DNA of 64,000 nt, taken from assembly GCF_007829815.1 (NCBI RefSeq), contig NZ_VIWT01000009.1, positions 186,001-250,000 on the forward strand, in the 5' to 3' direction. Below are positions 18,158 to 25,365 of this stretch, in pieces. This stretch comes from Kitasatospora viridis. GTDB lineage: Bacteria > Actinomycetota > Actinomycetes > Streptomycetales > Streptomycetaceae. How positions within the stretch are numbered: the stretch's first letter is position 1; each line of letters opens with the position of its first letter. The position numbers were made by a program, and so were the translations under genes. The notes beneath the pieces were generated by a model, which ran no database searches, was not told the DNA's origin, and was given only the letters and a program-made list of their open reading frames with translations.

Positions 18158-19564
18158 TCACGGCGATCCCGCCGTCCGCGGAGCGGCGGGCCCGAGGGCG
18201 CGTTCGGCGGCGGCCAGCGCGCTGTCCTGGTGGGCGGCGAGTTCGGCCGGGGTGAAGACGGGGGTGGAGATCTGGGGCGGGATGCCGGTGGCGTCGTAGG
18301 TGTGCCCCTGCGGGTCCAGGTACTCCTCGTTGGGCAGCACAGCGGTCCAGTCCGCGCTGAGGGTGCGGGTCAGCACGTCGGAGAAGACGCCCTGGGTGGT
18401 GCTCCCGATCCGGGTCGGCGCCGGGCTGCGGCCCATCATCGCCTGGGTGAAGGTCTCGCCGGCGCTGGCGGTGCGGTCGCTGGTGAGGAGTGCGACCGGT
18501 CCGTCCCACCGGGGACCGGGGGCGGGAGCGACGGTGATCGGCTCCGGCCGGGTGAACCGGGTCGGATCGCCCGGGTCGTTCCGCGCCCGCTTGCGGTACG
18601 CGGTGTAGGGCTGGTCGGTCAGTCGAGAGGCGATCCGCAGTCCCAGGGCGTCCGAGCCCCCGCCGTTCAGCCGCAGGTCGATGACCAGCCCGCGCAGGCC
18701 CTGCTGACCGAGCACAGCGTCGAGCGCCTGGTCCAGCACCGCCGCCTGCTGCTGGTACCCGCCGTCCGCCAGCCCGTCGAACGACCAGACTCGCAAGTAC
18801 CCGATGTGACCCGGCAGCTCTCCGACACCGAGCCGCCACCCCGCCCAGGTCTGCTCGGGCGCCACCAGCTGACCGTCGATCACGGCCTGGGCCGCGGCCC
18901 GCAGCTGCGGCGTCGGCACCTGGGTGCCGGGCCGCAGGCCGCCGTAGACCTCGGTTCCCTGGTAGAGCAGCGCTGTGTGGGCGTCGTGCAGCGGGCTGAT
19001 CATGTCGGTGAGGATCTGCCGCAGCTGGTCGTCGGTGGTGCCGGGCGTGACCAACGGTCGGTACCGGTCCCTGACGGCCTGCCAGTCGACGCCCCGCAGG
19101 GCGAAGAACGGGTAGTTCTCCGCGTAGCCGGCCCAGAAGTCGTCGAAGACGGTGAGCGGGGTGCTGGGCGGCGGCGACGCGCAGAGCGCGGGCAGCGTGG
19201 CGAGCCGGTCGAGGTGGATGTGCCCGACCGAACCGTCGGGCGCGACCACGGCCCGCCGCCGCCCCTGCGGGGTGATGGTCAGCACGGGCACCCCGCCGCT
19301 GGCGAACACCGTCGTACCGTCCGGCCCGGGGGAGCCGAGCTGTTGGGCACTGAGCTGGTCCGGCAGGCAGTCGGCGGCGGTGCGGTCGTACACCGTCAGC
19401 TGCCCGCCCCGGATGCTGAGGACCATGCCGTACCCGTCGGTCTGCCAGATCCCGTCCAGCCGACCGCCGGACGGGCCGGCCCAGGCGGTGCCCGGGGCGG
19501 CCCCGAGAGCCAGCACTCCCGCCAGGCCGAGTGCCACCGCCGCCGTGGTGTGACGTCGCGTCAC
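18158..19564 (-). CDS. Secreted S41-family (tail-specific) peptidase
   Basis: About 468 residues with a Sec signal peptide (AAVALGLAGVLALGAAPGTAWAG). The catalytic core has an S41 pattern: GHIGYLRVWSF, LRGLVIDLRLNGGGSDALG, then LLTSDRTASAGETF with the likely nucleophile Ser. An N-terminal segment (LDGIWQTDGYGMVLSI) resembles the beta-domain found before S41 domains in actinobacteria. GTG 19564 is preferred because GGAGGTGA lies 5-8 nt upstream. A GTG three codons earlier (19573) has no room for a ribosome site. Substrate unknown. Divergent from phospholipase C. Confidence 0.87.
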   Translation of the reverse strand: MTRRHTTAAVALGLAGVLALGAAPGTAWAGPSGGRLDGIWQTDGYGMVLSIRGGQLTVYDRTAADCLPDQLSAQQLGSPGPDGTTVFASGGVPVLTITPQGRRRAVVAPDGSVGHIHLDRLATLPALCASPPPSTPLTVFDDFWAGYAENYPFFALRGVDWQAVRDRYRPLVTPGTTDDQLRQILTDMISPLHDAHTALLYQGTEVYGGLRPGTQVPTPQLRAAAQAVIDGQLVAPEQTWAGWRLGVGELPGHIGYLRVWSFDGLADGGYQQQAAVLDQALDAVLGQQGLRGLVIDLRLNGGGSDALGLRIASRLTDQPYTAYRKRARNDPGDPTRFTRPEPITVAPAPGPRWDGPVALLTSDRTASAGETFTQAMMGRSPAPTRIGSTTQGVFSDVLTRTLSADWTAVLPNEEYLDPQGHTYDATGIPPQISTPVFTPAELAAHQDSALAAAERALGPAAPRTAGSP

Positions 19565-19766
19565 CTTGCTCACCTCCAGGTGCTTGGTACAGCGATACCG
19601 CGGTTCCGCGATGCACCAAGACTATGGAGCGCGTCCGTTGCCGGGCGTCACCCGAAGAGCTCGCCCGGGCCAGCCGATCGGCTGATGGTCCGTCATCCGC
19701 GAACCGTTCTCCCGGCGTATCGACCTTCCACCGGCAGGAGGAGCCGCGGGGTACGGCCAGCCGGAA

Positions 19767-19788
19767 GTTCGTGACATGTTCACCCGAG
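19767..19788 (+). promoter_or_regulatory. PHO box (PhoP-binding direct repeats)
   Basis: GTTCGTG-ACAT followed directly by GTTCACC-CGAG: two 11-bp direct-repeat units, the second an exact match to the GTTCACC core of Streptomyces PhoP sites. It lies 85 bp before the phospholipase C start and 202 bp from the divergent S41 peptidase start. It predicts induction of the phospholipase under phosphate limitation. Confidence 0.65.
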
Positions 19789-19872
19789 TTGCGGCCGGTC
19801 CGGCCATCGAGCTGATGCACAGTCAAATGTGCTCAACCCCACACCTTCTGACCGAGAGGCAGGTGCACCACC

Positions 19873-21297
19873 ATGTCCCCGATGACCCGACGCAGGCTGC
19901 TGGGCGCGGCGGCCGGCGTGGCCGGCGGCGCGGCCGCGATGTCGCTGCTGCCGCCGAGCGTCCAGCAGGCGGTGGCGGCCGGTGTTCCGCGCAGCGGCTC
20001 GCTGCAGGACGTGGAGCACGTGGTCCTGCTGATGCAGGAGAACCGGTCCTTCGACCACTACTTCGGCACCCTGTCCGGGGTGCGCGGCTTCGCCGACCCG
20101 CACGCGCTGCGGCTGCCCGACGGGCGTCCGGTCTTCTACCAGCCCGACAGCGTGAACCCGGACGGCTACCTGCTCCCGTTCCACCTGGACACCCGCACCA
20201 CCAGCGCGCAGGCGATCCCGTCCACCAGCCACGCCTGGGCGGTGCAGCACCAGGCCTGGAACAACGGCCGGATGGACCAGTGGCTGCCCGCGCACCGGGC
20301 GGCCGACGGCGTCAACGGCCCGTACGTGATGGGCTACTACACCCGCGAGGACATCCCGTTCCAGTACGCGCTGGCGGACGCCTTCACCATCTGCGACAAC
20401 TACTTCTGCTCGGTGCAGGGCCCGACCTGGCCCAACCGCCTCTACTGGATGACCGGTTCGATCGACCCGGACGGCACCGGCGGCGGCCCGATCATCCAGA
20501 ACTCCGCGCCGACCCCGCTCACCTGGACCACCTACGCGGAGCAGTTGGAGGACGCGGGCGTCTCCTGGAAGGTCTACCAGGAGAGCGACAACTACGGCAC
20601 CGACGTGCTCTCGCTGTTCGCCAACTTCCAGAACGCGCAGCCCGGCGACCCGCTCTACGACAAGGGCATGGCCGCCCAGCCGACCGGCACCTTCGAGGAG
20701 GACGCCCGCAACGGCAACCTGCCCGCCGTCTCCTGGATCCTGCCGACCAGCTACCAGTCCGAGCACCCCGACTACCTGCCGGCGGCCGGCGCCGACTTCG
20801 TCGCCGCCAAGATCGAGGCGATCGCGTCCAATCCGGAGCTGTGGGCCAAGACCGTCTTCATCCTCAACTACGACGAGAACGACGGCCTGTTCGACCACGT
20901 CGCCCCGCCGGTCCCGAGCGACCCCCAGGAACCGGGGGAGCACATCCAGGGCCTGCCGATCGGCGGCGGCTTCCGGGTGCCGTGCATCATCGTCTCGCCG
21001 TGGACGGTCGGCGGCTGGGTCGCCTCCGAGGCCTTCGACCACACCTCGGTGCTGCAGTTCCTGGAGCGCTTCACCGGCGTGAGCGCCGCGAACGTCACCG
21101 ACTGGCGGCGCCGGACCTTCGGGGACCTGACCTCCGCCTTCCAGTTCGGCCGGGCCGCCGCCGCGCCGCCGCTGCCCCCGACGGCCGCTCAGCTCGCGCT
21201 GGCCGAGCAGGAGGTGGCCGACAACCCCAAGCCGACCCTGCCCGGTGCCCGTCAGTCCTTCCCCCGCCAGGAGCCGGGCCGGCGCCCCCGGCGCTGA
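19873..21297 (+). CDS. Tat-exported phospholipase C / phosphoesterase family protein
   Basis: 474 residues with a Tat signal (MTRRRLLGAAAG) and the bacterial phospholipase C family core: HVVLLMQENRSFDHYFGTL near the N terminus, NNGRMDQWL, FTICDNYFCSVQGPTWPNRLYWMTG, and metal-site FILNYDENDGLFDHVAPP. The family cleaves phospholipid head groups or phosphodiesters outside the cell. At 474 residues it lacks the long C-terminal domains of the haemolytic branch. A PHO box 85 bp upstream suggests phosphate control. The last ~30 residues are basic and Pro-rich. Confidence 0.92.
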   Translation: MSPMTRRRLLGAAAGVAGGAAAMSLLPPSVQQAVAAGVPRSGSLQDVEHVVLLMQENRSFDHYFGTLSGVRGFADPHALRLPDGRPVFYQPDSVNPDGYLLPFHLDTRTTSAQAIPSTSHAWAVQHQAWNNGRMDQWLPAHRAADGVNGPYVMGYYTREDIPFQYALADAFTICDNYFCSVQGPTWPNRLYWMTGSIDPDGTGGGPIIQNSAPTPLTWTTYAEQLEDAGVSWKVYQESDNYGTDVLSLFANFQNAQPGDPLYDKGMAAQPTGTFEEDARNGNLPAVSWILPTSYQSEHPDYLPAAGADFVAAKIEAIASNPELWAKTVFILNYDENDGLFDHVAPPVPSDPQEPGEHIQGLPIGGGFRVPCIIVSPWTVGGWVASEAFDHTSVLQFLERFTGVSAANVTDWRRRTFGDLTSAFQFGRAAAAPPLPPTAAQLALAEQEVADNPKPTLPGARQSFPRQEPGRRPRR

Positions 21298-21352
21298 CCG
21301 ACTACCACCGACGAACCGATCCCCTGACGAACAGTCACCCCCGACAAGCGGA

Positions 21353-21383
21353 ACCGGCCGTCACCGATGTGGTGACGGCCGGT
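21353..21383. terminator. Stem-loop, likely bidirectional terminator
   Basis: A 13-bp perfect stem with arms ACCGGCCGTCACC and GGTGACGGCCGGT and loop GATGT. It lies between the end of phospholipase C (plus) and the end of a 50-residue gene (minus). Nearly the same hairpin follows the next paralogous gene (21759-21785). No T-run, as is common in streptomycetes. Confidence 0.75.
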
Positions 21384-21398
21384 CTGCGGTGCGGGTGC

Positions 21399-21551
21399 TC
21401 ATGCGGTCAGGCTGGTCAGCGCCTGGCGGGCGCGACGGCTGGTGCGCTCGGCGCGGTTCTTCAGGCGCAGCGCGCGGGCGACCCGGTACTCCTTGGCCTC
21501 CAGCAGGCGGGCGTCGATGGTGGCACGCGCGGTGTCGAGCTGGTACGTCAT
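21399..21551 (-). CDS. Small basic alpha-helical protein, copy 1 of a tandem pair
   Basis: 50 residues: begins MTYQLDTARATIDARLLEAK, continues EYRVARALRLKNRAER and ends QALTSLTA. No family recognised. It is highly charged, Arg-rich and predicted helical, with no membrane segment. It differs at only seven positions from the gene at 21803-21955. The two units also share promoter spacing, leader length and 3' hairpin, so this is a duplicated transcription unit. The conservation of the reading frame, with most sequence differences outside it, supports a real gene. It could be a nucleic-acid-binding or structural peptide. Confidence 0.72.
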   Translation of the reverse strand: MTYQLDTARATIDARLLEAKEYRVARALRLKNRAERTSRRARQALTSLTA

Positions 21552-21630
21552 GGTGTTCTGCCCCCTTGGTAGTGGACGGTCCGTCGGCTCCTTCGTGGAG
21601 TCTGTTGCCGGTCCCGCCCTGGCACTTCTG

Positions 21631-21663
21631 ATTCTACACCAGATCGTGACCCGAGTCCTTCAA
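21631..21663 (-). promoter_or_regulatory. Promoter of small gene copy 1
   Basis: On the minus strand TTGAAG (21658-21663) and TAGAAT (21631-21636) are separated by 21 bp. The same elements with the same 21-bp spacing stand in front of the paralogous gene, in a region where most other bases differ. That conservation is the main evidence. A 21-bp spacer is long for the housekeeping sigma factor. Confidence 0.5.
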
Positions 21664-21758
21664 TTTCGCGCCCTGTGTGGCAGGTCACCTATCGATCGAA
21701 GGATTCACCGGTGATTCACCTGGGTTGTCCCGATCGTCGCCTGCCGGACAGACAGAAC

Positions 21759-21785
21759 GGGCCGTCACCGGCGTGGTGACGGCCC
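21759..21785. terminator. Stem-loop after small gene copy 2
   Basis: An 11-bp perfect stem with arms GGGCCGTCACC and GGTGACGGCCC and loop GGCGT, placed 17 bp beyond the stop of the gene at 21803-21955 (minus strand). It is a close relative of the hairpin at 21353-21383. Confidence 0.72.
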
Positions 21786-21802
21786 CTCCGTGGTGCGGGT
21801 GC

Positions 21803-21955
21803 TCATGCGATCAGGCTGGTCAGCGCCCGCCGGGCACGGCGGCCGGTGCGCTCGGCGCGGTTCATGAGCTGCAGCGCGCGGGCGACCCGGTACTCCTTGG
21901 CCTCCAGCAGGCGCGCGTCGATGGTGACCCGTGCGGTGTCGAGCTGGTACGTCAT
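21803..21955 (-). CDS. Small basic alpha-helical protein, copy 2 of a tandem pair
   Basis: 50 residues, about 86% identical to the neighbour at 21399-21551: begins MTYQLDTARVTIDARLLEAK, then EYRVARALQLMNRAER, ends RALTSLIA. The changes (A10V, R29Q, K31M, S38G, Q43R, T49I and similar) are mostly conservative. Same strand, own promoter and own terminator, so it is expressed independently. Function unknown. Confidence 0.72.
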   Translation of the reverse strand: MTYQLDTARVTIDARLLEAKEYRVARALQLMNRAERTGRRARRALTSLIA

Positions 21956-22034
21956 CTTCGTCTTCCCCCAAGGATGCGGACGGTCCGTCGGTCTCGGCCT
22001 GAGATCTTCTGCCGGATCCGCCCTTCTGGTTGAG

Positions 22035-22067
22035 ATTCTACACCCAAACGAGGCTCGCGCCTTTCAA
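22035..22067 (-). promoter_or_regulatory. Promoter of small gene copy 2
   Basis: TTGAAA (22062-22067) and TAGAAT (22035-22040) on the minus strand, again 21 bp apart, with the downstream leader to ATG 21955 the same length as in copy 1. The matching layout supports a functional promoter. Confidence 0.5.
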
Positions 22068-22192
22068 TTTACGGTCCGTTCAGGCGCTCGCCAGCCGATT
22101 CAAGGGCCGGACGCCTGCCGTCCACCATCGCCGCGCGGGACTACGATGATCCGTCTGATCTGACGGACAGTGACGGGACAGTGGAGGGGCAC

Positions 22193-22843
22193 GTGGCCGA
22201 CTGGTACGGAGTGGCCGATCGGGACGTCTACAGCGAGCGGTTCCTCGCGGAACGCGACGCACTCGCCGACGCCGCCTACCGCGGCGACTGGCACGCGGTG
22301 CTGACGGCGGTCGACGCGACGCCGGAGCTCGCCAACTCCCGCCGGGTCGGCGGCCGCAGCGGGTGGACACCGCTCCACCAGGCCGCCTTCCACGGGGCCC
22401 CGGTCGCCGTGGCCGAACAGCTGCTGGCCGCCGGCGCCTGGCGCACCATCCGCGCGGTGGACGGTGAACGGCCGGTGGACATCGCCACCAGGCTCGGGCA
22501 CCACCAGCTGGTTCCGCTGCTCCGCCCGGCCCCGCGGCACGAGGTGGCGGACGGCGACCTGCGCGCCATGGAGCACTTCCTGCACGCGCTGATCCGGGTG
22601 CGCACCGAGTCGATGGGGATCACCGCCCGACTGCTGCCGCCGCAGGTCAGTGTGCTCGGCGAGCTCCCGGACGCCCGCCTGCACTTCGCGGTGCCGGGCA
22701 TGTACGGCGGATTCACCACCGAACTGAAGGCCGATCAGGTCCAGCTGGAGGTCCGCAGCTTCTGCCGGGTGGCCGGCGGCTCCGGCCAGACGCACCGGAT
22801 CACCCCCGAGGAGTGCGCCCTGATCGAGAACGGCTGGGGGTGA
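22193..22843 (+). CDS. Ankyrin-repeat protein
   Basis: About 216 residues. Residues ~25-110 contain ankyrin-type repeats (ALADAAYRGDWHAVLTAVDATP, GWTPLHQAAFHGAPVAVAEQLLAAGA, ERPVDIATRLGHHQLVPLL). The C-terminal half has no known domain and looks like a small alpha/beta fold. Start GTG 22193 is chosen for the GGAGGGG eight bases upstream; an in-frame GTG at 22181 is possible. Cytoplasmic, probably a protein-protein interaction module. Partner unknown. Confidence 0.82.
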   Translation: MADWYGVADRDVYSERFLAERDALADAAYRGDWHAVLTAVDATPELANSRRVGGRSGWTPLHQAAFHGAPVAVAEQLLAAGAWRTIRAVDGERPVDIATRLGHHQLVPLLRPAPRHEVADGDLRAMEHFLHALIRVRTESMGITARLLPPQVSVLGELPDARLHFAVPGMYGGFTTELKADQVQLEVRSFCRVAGGSGQTHRITPEECALIENGWG

Positions 22844-22883
22844 CGGCGCTTCAGCTGACACTGCCGCAGCCGCAGCGGGAGCG

Positions 22884-23546
22884 TCAGCCGCCGTTCCACG
22901 AGTACAGGTGCTCCGGCCGCCCCGCCGCGCCGTACCGCAGCTCCACCCGCACCGTGCCGTCGGCCGCCAGGTCAGCCAGGTAGCGCTGGGCGGTCGGCCG
23001 GGAGACGCCCAGCACGGTGGCCAGCTGACTGGCCGTCACCGGGCCGGCCGCGCCGCGCACCGCCTCGGCCACCCGCTCGCCGGTCGGTGTCTCGCGCGGT
23101 CGGCGCGGCCGACCGCCGCGGTCGGTGCCGTGCAGCGCCCGCAGCGCGCGGTCCACCTGCTCCTGGTCCAGCGTGCGGTCGGCCCCCAGCTGCAGCCGGA
23201 AGCGGGCGTAGCCGGCCAGCCGGTCGGTCAGCGCGGCGGCGTCGAACGGCTTGATCAAGTAGCCGACCGCACCGCCGCCCAGCGCCGCCCGCACCTGGCC
23301 GGCGTCCGCGGCCGCCGTCACCATCAACACGTCGGCGCCGAGTTCGGGCAGCAGCTCGCTGCCCAGCCGGTCCGGCAGGTACTGGTCGAGCAGCACCAGG
23401 TCCGGTGCCAGCTCCCGGTCCAGCTCCAGCGCCCGGGCCGCCGACCCGGCCGTGCCCACCACCTGGAAGCCGTCGGTCGCCGTCACGTACCGGGCGTGCA
23501 GCTCCGCCACCCGGTAGTCGTCGTCCACCACCAGAACCCGGATCAC
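22884..23546 (-). CDS. CitB/DcuR-type response regulator
   Basis: 220 residues: receiver domain (MIRVLVVDDDYRVAELHARY, phospho-Asp in LVLLDQYLPD, KPF lysine) and a C-terminal helix-turn-helix (TASQLATVLGVSRPTAQRYLADL), the CitB/DcuR arrangement. It overlaps the upstream kinase gene by ATGA, so the pair is translationally coupled. It likely controls the divergent GntP permease gene. Confidence 0.93.
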   Translation of the reverse strand: MIRVLVVDDDYRVAELHARYVTATDGFQVVGTAGSAARALELDRELAPDLVLLDQYLPDRLGSELLPELGADVLMVTAAADAGQVRAALGGGAVGYLIKPFDAAALTDRLAGYARFRLQLGADRTLDQEQVDRALRALHGTDRGGRPRRPRETPTGERVAEAVRGAAGPVTASQLATVLGVSRPTAQRYLADLAADGTVRVELRYGAAGRPEHLYSWNGG

Positions 23547-25171
23547 CGCTCGCCTCCCTCGCCCTCGTCGTCCGCCCGCTCCAGCACGTCCGGGACCCGG
23601 GCCACGAAGACGGCGCCGTGCTCCGGACCCGAGGTGCGCTCCAGGCGCAGCTCGCCGCCGTACTTCAGCACCAGCTGCCGGGCCAGCGTGAGCCCGATGC
23701 CGTGCCCGTCCCGGTCGGCACCCGCGCGGGTGGTGAAGCCCTGGTGGAACAGCCGCTCGGCGTCCGCCCCGGCCACCCCGTCACCGCTGTCCAGCACCGC
23801 CACGTGCAGCGTGCTGCCCTCGGCCAGCACGCTCAGCTCCACCCAGGCCGGGCGGCGGTGCCCGGCCGCGGCCGCCTTCACCGCGTTGTCCAGCAGGTTG
23901 CCGACCACGCTCACCACGTCCAGCGGCTCGGTCAGCCGGCGCGGCAGGTAGGAGTCCTGGTCCAGCCGCAGCGCGACGCCGTGCTCGGAGGCGGTGGCGG
24001 CCTTCGCGGCCAGCAGCCCGCGCAGGTAGGGGTCGGCCAGCCGGGCGCCGTCCCGGCCCTCGGTCGCCAGCGGCGCGGCGGCCAGCTCGCGCAGGTAGCC
24101 GCGGGCCTCGGCGGTGGCGCCGGTGTCCAGCAGGCCGGAGAGGGTGTGCAGCCGGTTGGTGTACTCGTGCGCCTGGGCCCGCAGCGCGTCGGACAGCGCC
24201 CGCAGCGCCGACCGCTCGCGCTCCAGCTCGTCCAGCTCGGTGCGGTCGCGCAGGGTCAGCACGTGGCCCAGCTGGTGCTCGCCGCGCCGCACCGGCTGCG
24301 CCGTCACCACCAGCACCCGCTCGCCCACCACCAGCACGCTCTGCCGCAACTCCTGACGACCCGTCAGGATCCGCTCCAGTGCGGGCGGCAGCCCGGCGTC
24401 GGCGAGCGCGGTGCCGGCCGGCAGCGGGTGGCCGAGCAGCCGGGCCGCCTCCTCGTTGCAGACCGTCACCCGGCCGTCCGGGTCCACCGCGAGCACGCCG
24501 TCGCCCACCCCGTGCAGCACCGCCTGCTGCTCGCGCAGCAGGTCGGCCAGGTCCACCGGCTCCAGGCCCAGGGTCTGCCGCTTCAGCCGCCGGGTCAGCA
24601 GCGCCGCCGCGCCCGCGCCGGCCAGCAGCGCGCCGCCGGCGAAGAAGCCCTCCCGGCGGATCAGCGGGGTCGCCGCCCCGTCCACCGTGCTCAGCCGCAC
24701 GCCCGTGCTCACCTCGCCGATCACCCGGCCGTCCGGCGACCGCAGCGGCACCTTGGCCCGGGCCGAGTCGCCGAGCGTGCCGCGCTGTATCGAGACCGAC
24801 TCCTGCCCGTCGAGCGCGGTCGGCGTGGTGGAGACCTCCTTGCCGACCTGCGCCGGGTCCGGGTGCGAGTAGCGGATCCCGTGGCTGTCGGTGACCACCA
24901 CGAAGAGCATCCCGGTGCGGCCCGCCACCGCCAGCGCGGCCTGCTGCACCTCGCCCCGCGGGTCGTCGCCGGCCGCGATCCGGGACACCACCACCGGGTT
25001 CTCCGCGGTGGCCCGGGCCACCGCGAGGGCGCGCTGCTCGTAGTTGTGCTCGGCCGAGCCGGTCAGCAGGTCCGCGGTGAGCGCGAAGCCGCCGCCGAGC
25101 ACCAGGCAGAGCACCGCGACCTGGGCGAGCAGGGTCTGGGTGGCGAGCCGGGGACGGGGGCGGCGGAGCAT
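23543..25171 (-). CDS. CitA/DcuS-type sensor histidine kinase
   Basis: 542 residues: TM1 (LLAQVAVLCLVLGGGFALTADLL), an extracytoplasmic PAS-like sensor (~45-175) with the DSHGIRYSHPDPAQVGK pattern of carboxylate sensors, TM2 (GGALLAGAGAAALLTRRL), a cytoplasmic PAS (GVGDGVLAVDPDGRVTVCNEEAARLLG), the phospho-His in AQAHEYTNRLHTLSGLL, and a HATPase domain (DVVSVVGNLLDNAVKAA). The family senses citrate, C4-dicarboxylates or related acids. ATG 25171 stands 6 nt after TACCCT (25178-25183), so leaderless. Forms an operon with the response regulator. Confidence 0.93.
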   Translation of the reverse strand: MLRRPRPRLATQTLLAQVAVLCLVLGGGFALTADLLTGSAEHNYEQRALAVARATAENPVVVSRIAAGDDPRGEVQQAALAVAGRTGMLFVVVTDSHGIRYSHPDPAQVGKEVSTTPTALDGQESVSIQRGTLGDSARAKVPLRSPDGRVIGEVSTGVRLSTVDGAATPLIRREGFFAGGALLAGAGAAALLTRRLKRQTLGLEPVDLADLLREQQAVLHGVGDGVLAVDPDGRVTVCNEEAARLLGHPLPAGTALADAGLPPALERILTGRQELRQSVLVVGERVLVVTAQPVRRGEHQLGHVLTLRDRTELDELERERSALRALSDALRAQAHEYTNRLHTLSGLLDTGATAEARGYLRELAAAPLATEGRDGARLADPYLRGLLAAKAATASEHGVALRLDQDSYLPRRLTEPLDVVSVVGNLLDNAVKAAAAGHRRPAWVELSVLAEGSTLHVAVLDSGDGVAGADAERLFHQGFTTRAGADRDGHGIGLTLARQLVLKYGGELRLERTSGPEHGAVFVARVPDVLERADDEGEGGER

Positions 25172-25229
25172 CCGACCAGGGTACCGGCGGGTCCGCCGAC
25201 GGCCGCCGTGCACAAATCGCACAGAACGC

Positions 25230-25245
25230 GCGGAAGTTTTTCCGC
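25230..25245. promoter_or_regulatory. Inverted repeat between sensor kinase and permease
   Basis: GCGGAA-GTTT-TTCCGC, a perfect 6-4-6 repeat in the 194-bp divergent promoter region. A second repeat, GCGCGA and TCGCGC spaced by 12 bp, lies at 25314-25337, nearer the permease start. Either could bind the adjacent response regulator. Confidence 0.4.
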
Positions 25246-25365
25246 CGCACGCAACCAGCGCAATTCCACCGGATCTGGTGCGGCCGACACCGGGCCGCAT
25301 ACGGTGCCCGGCAGCGCGAATGAGAACCGAATCGCGCACCCCCGCACGCAGAGAAGGAATCACGC

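Noticed and set aside
19583..19620. Imperfect palindrome CTTGGT...ACCAAG upstream of the S41 peptidase
   Set aside because: Outer arms match but the inner part does not pair in register; it overlaps a likely promoter and may be an operator, but the evidence is weak.
16782..19826. A 1014-codon minus-strand frame joining the ArsR-like protein with upstream sequence
   Set aside because: Only the last 243 codons form a domain; the rest is antisense to the DinB gene or out of frame with the S41 gene. The start at 17513 has its own promoter.
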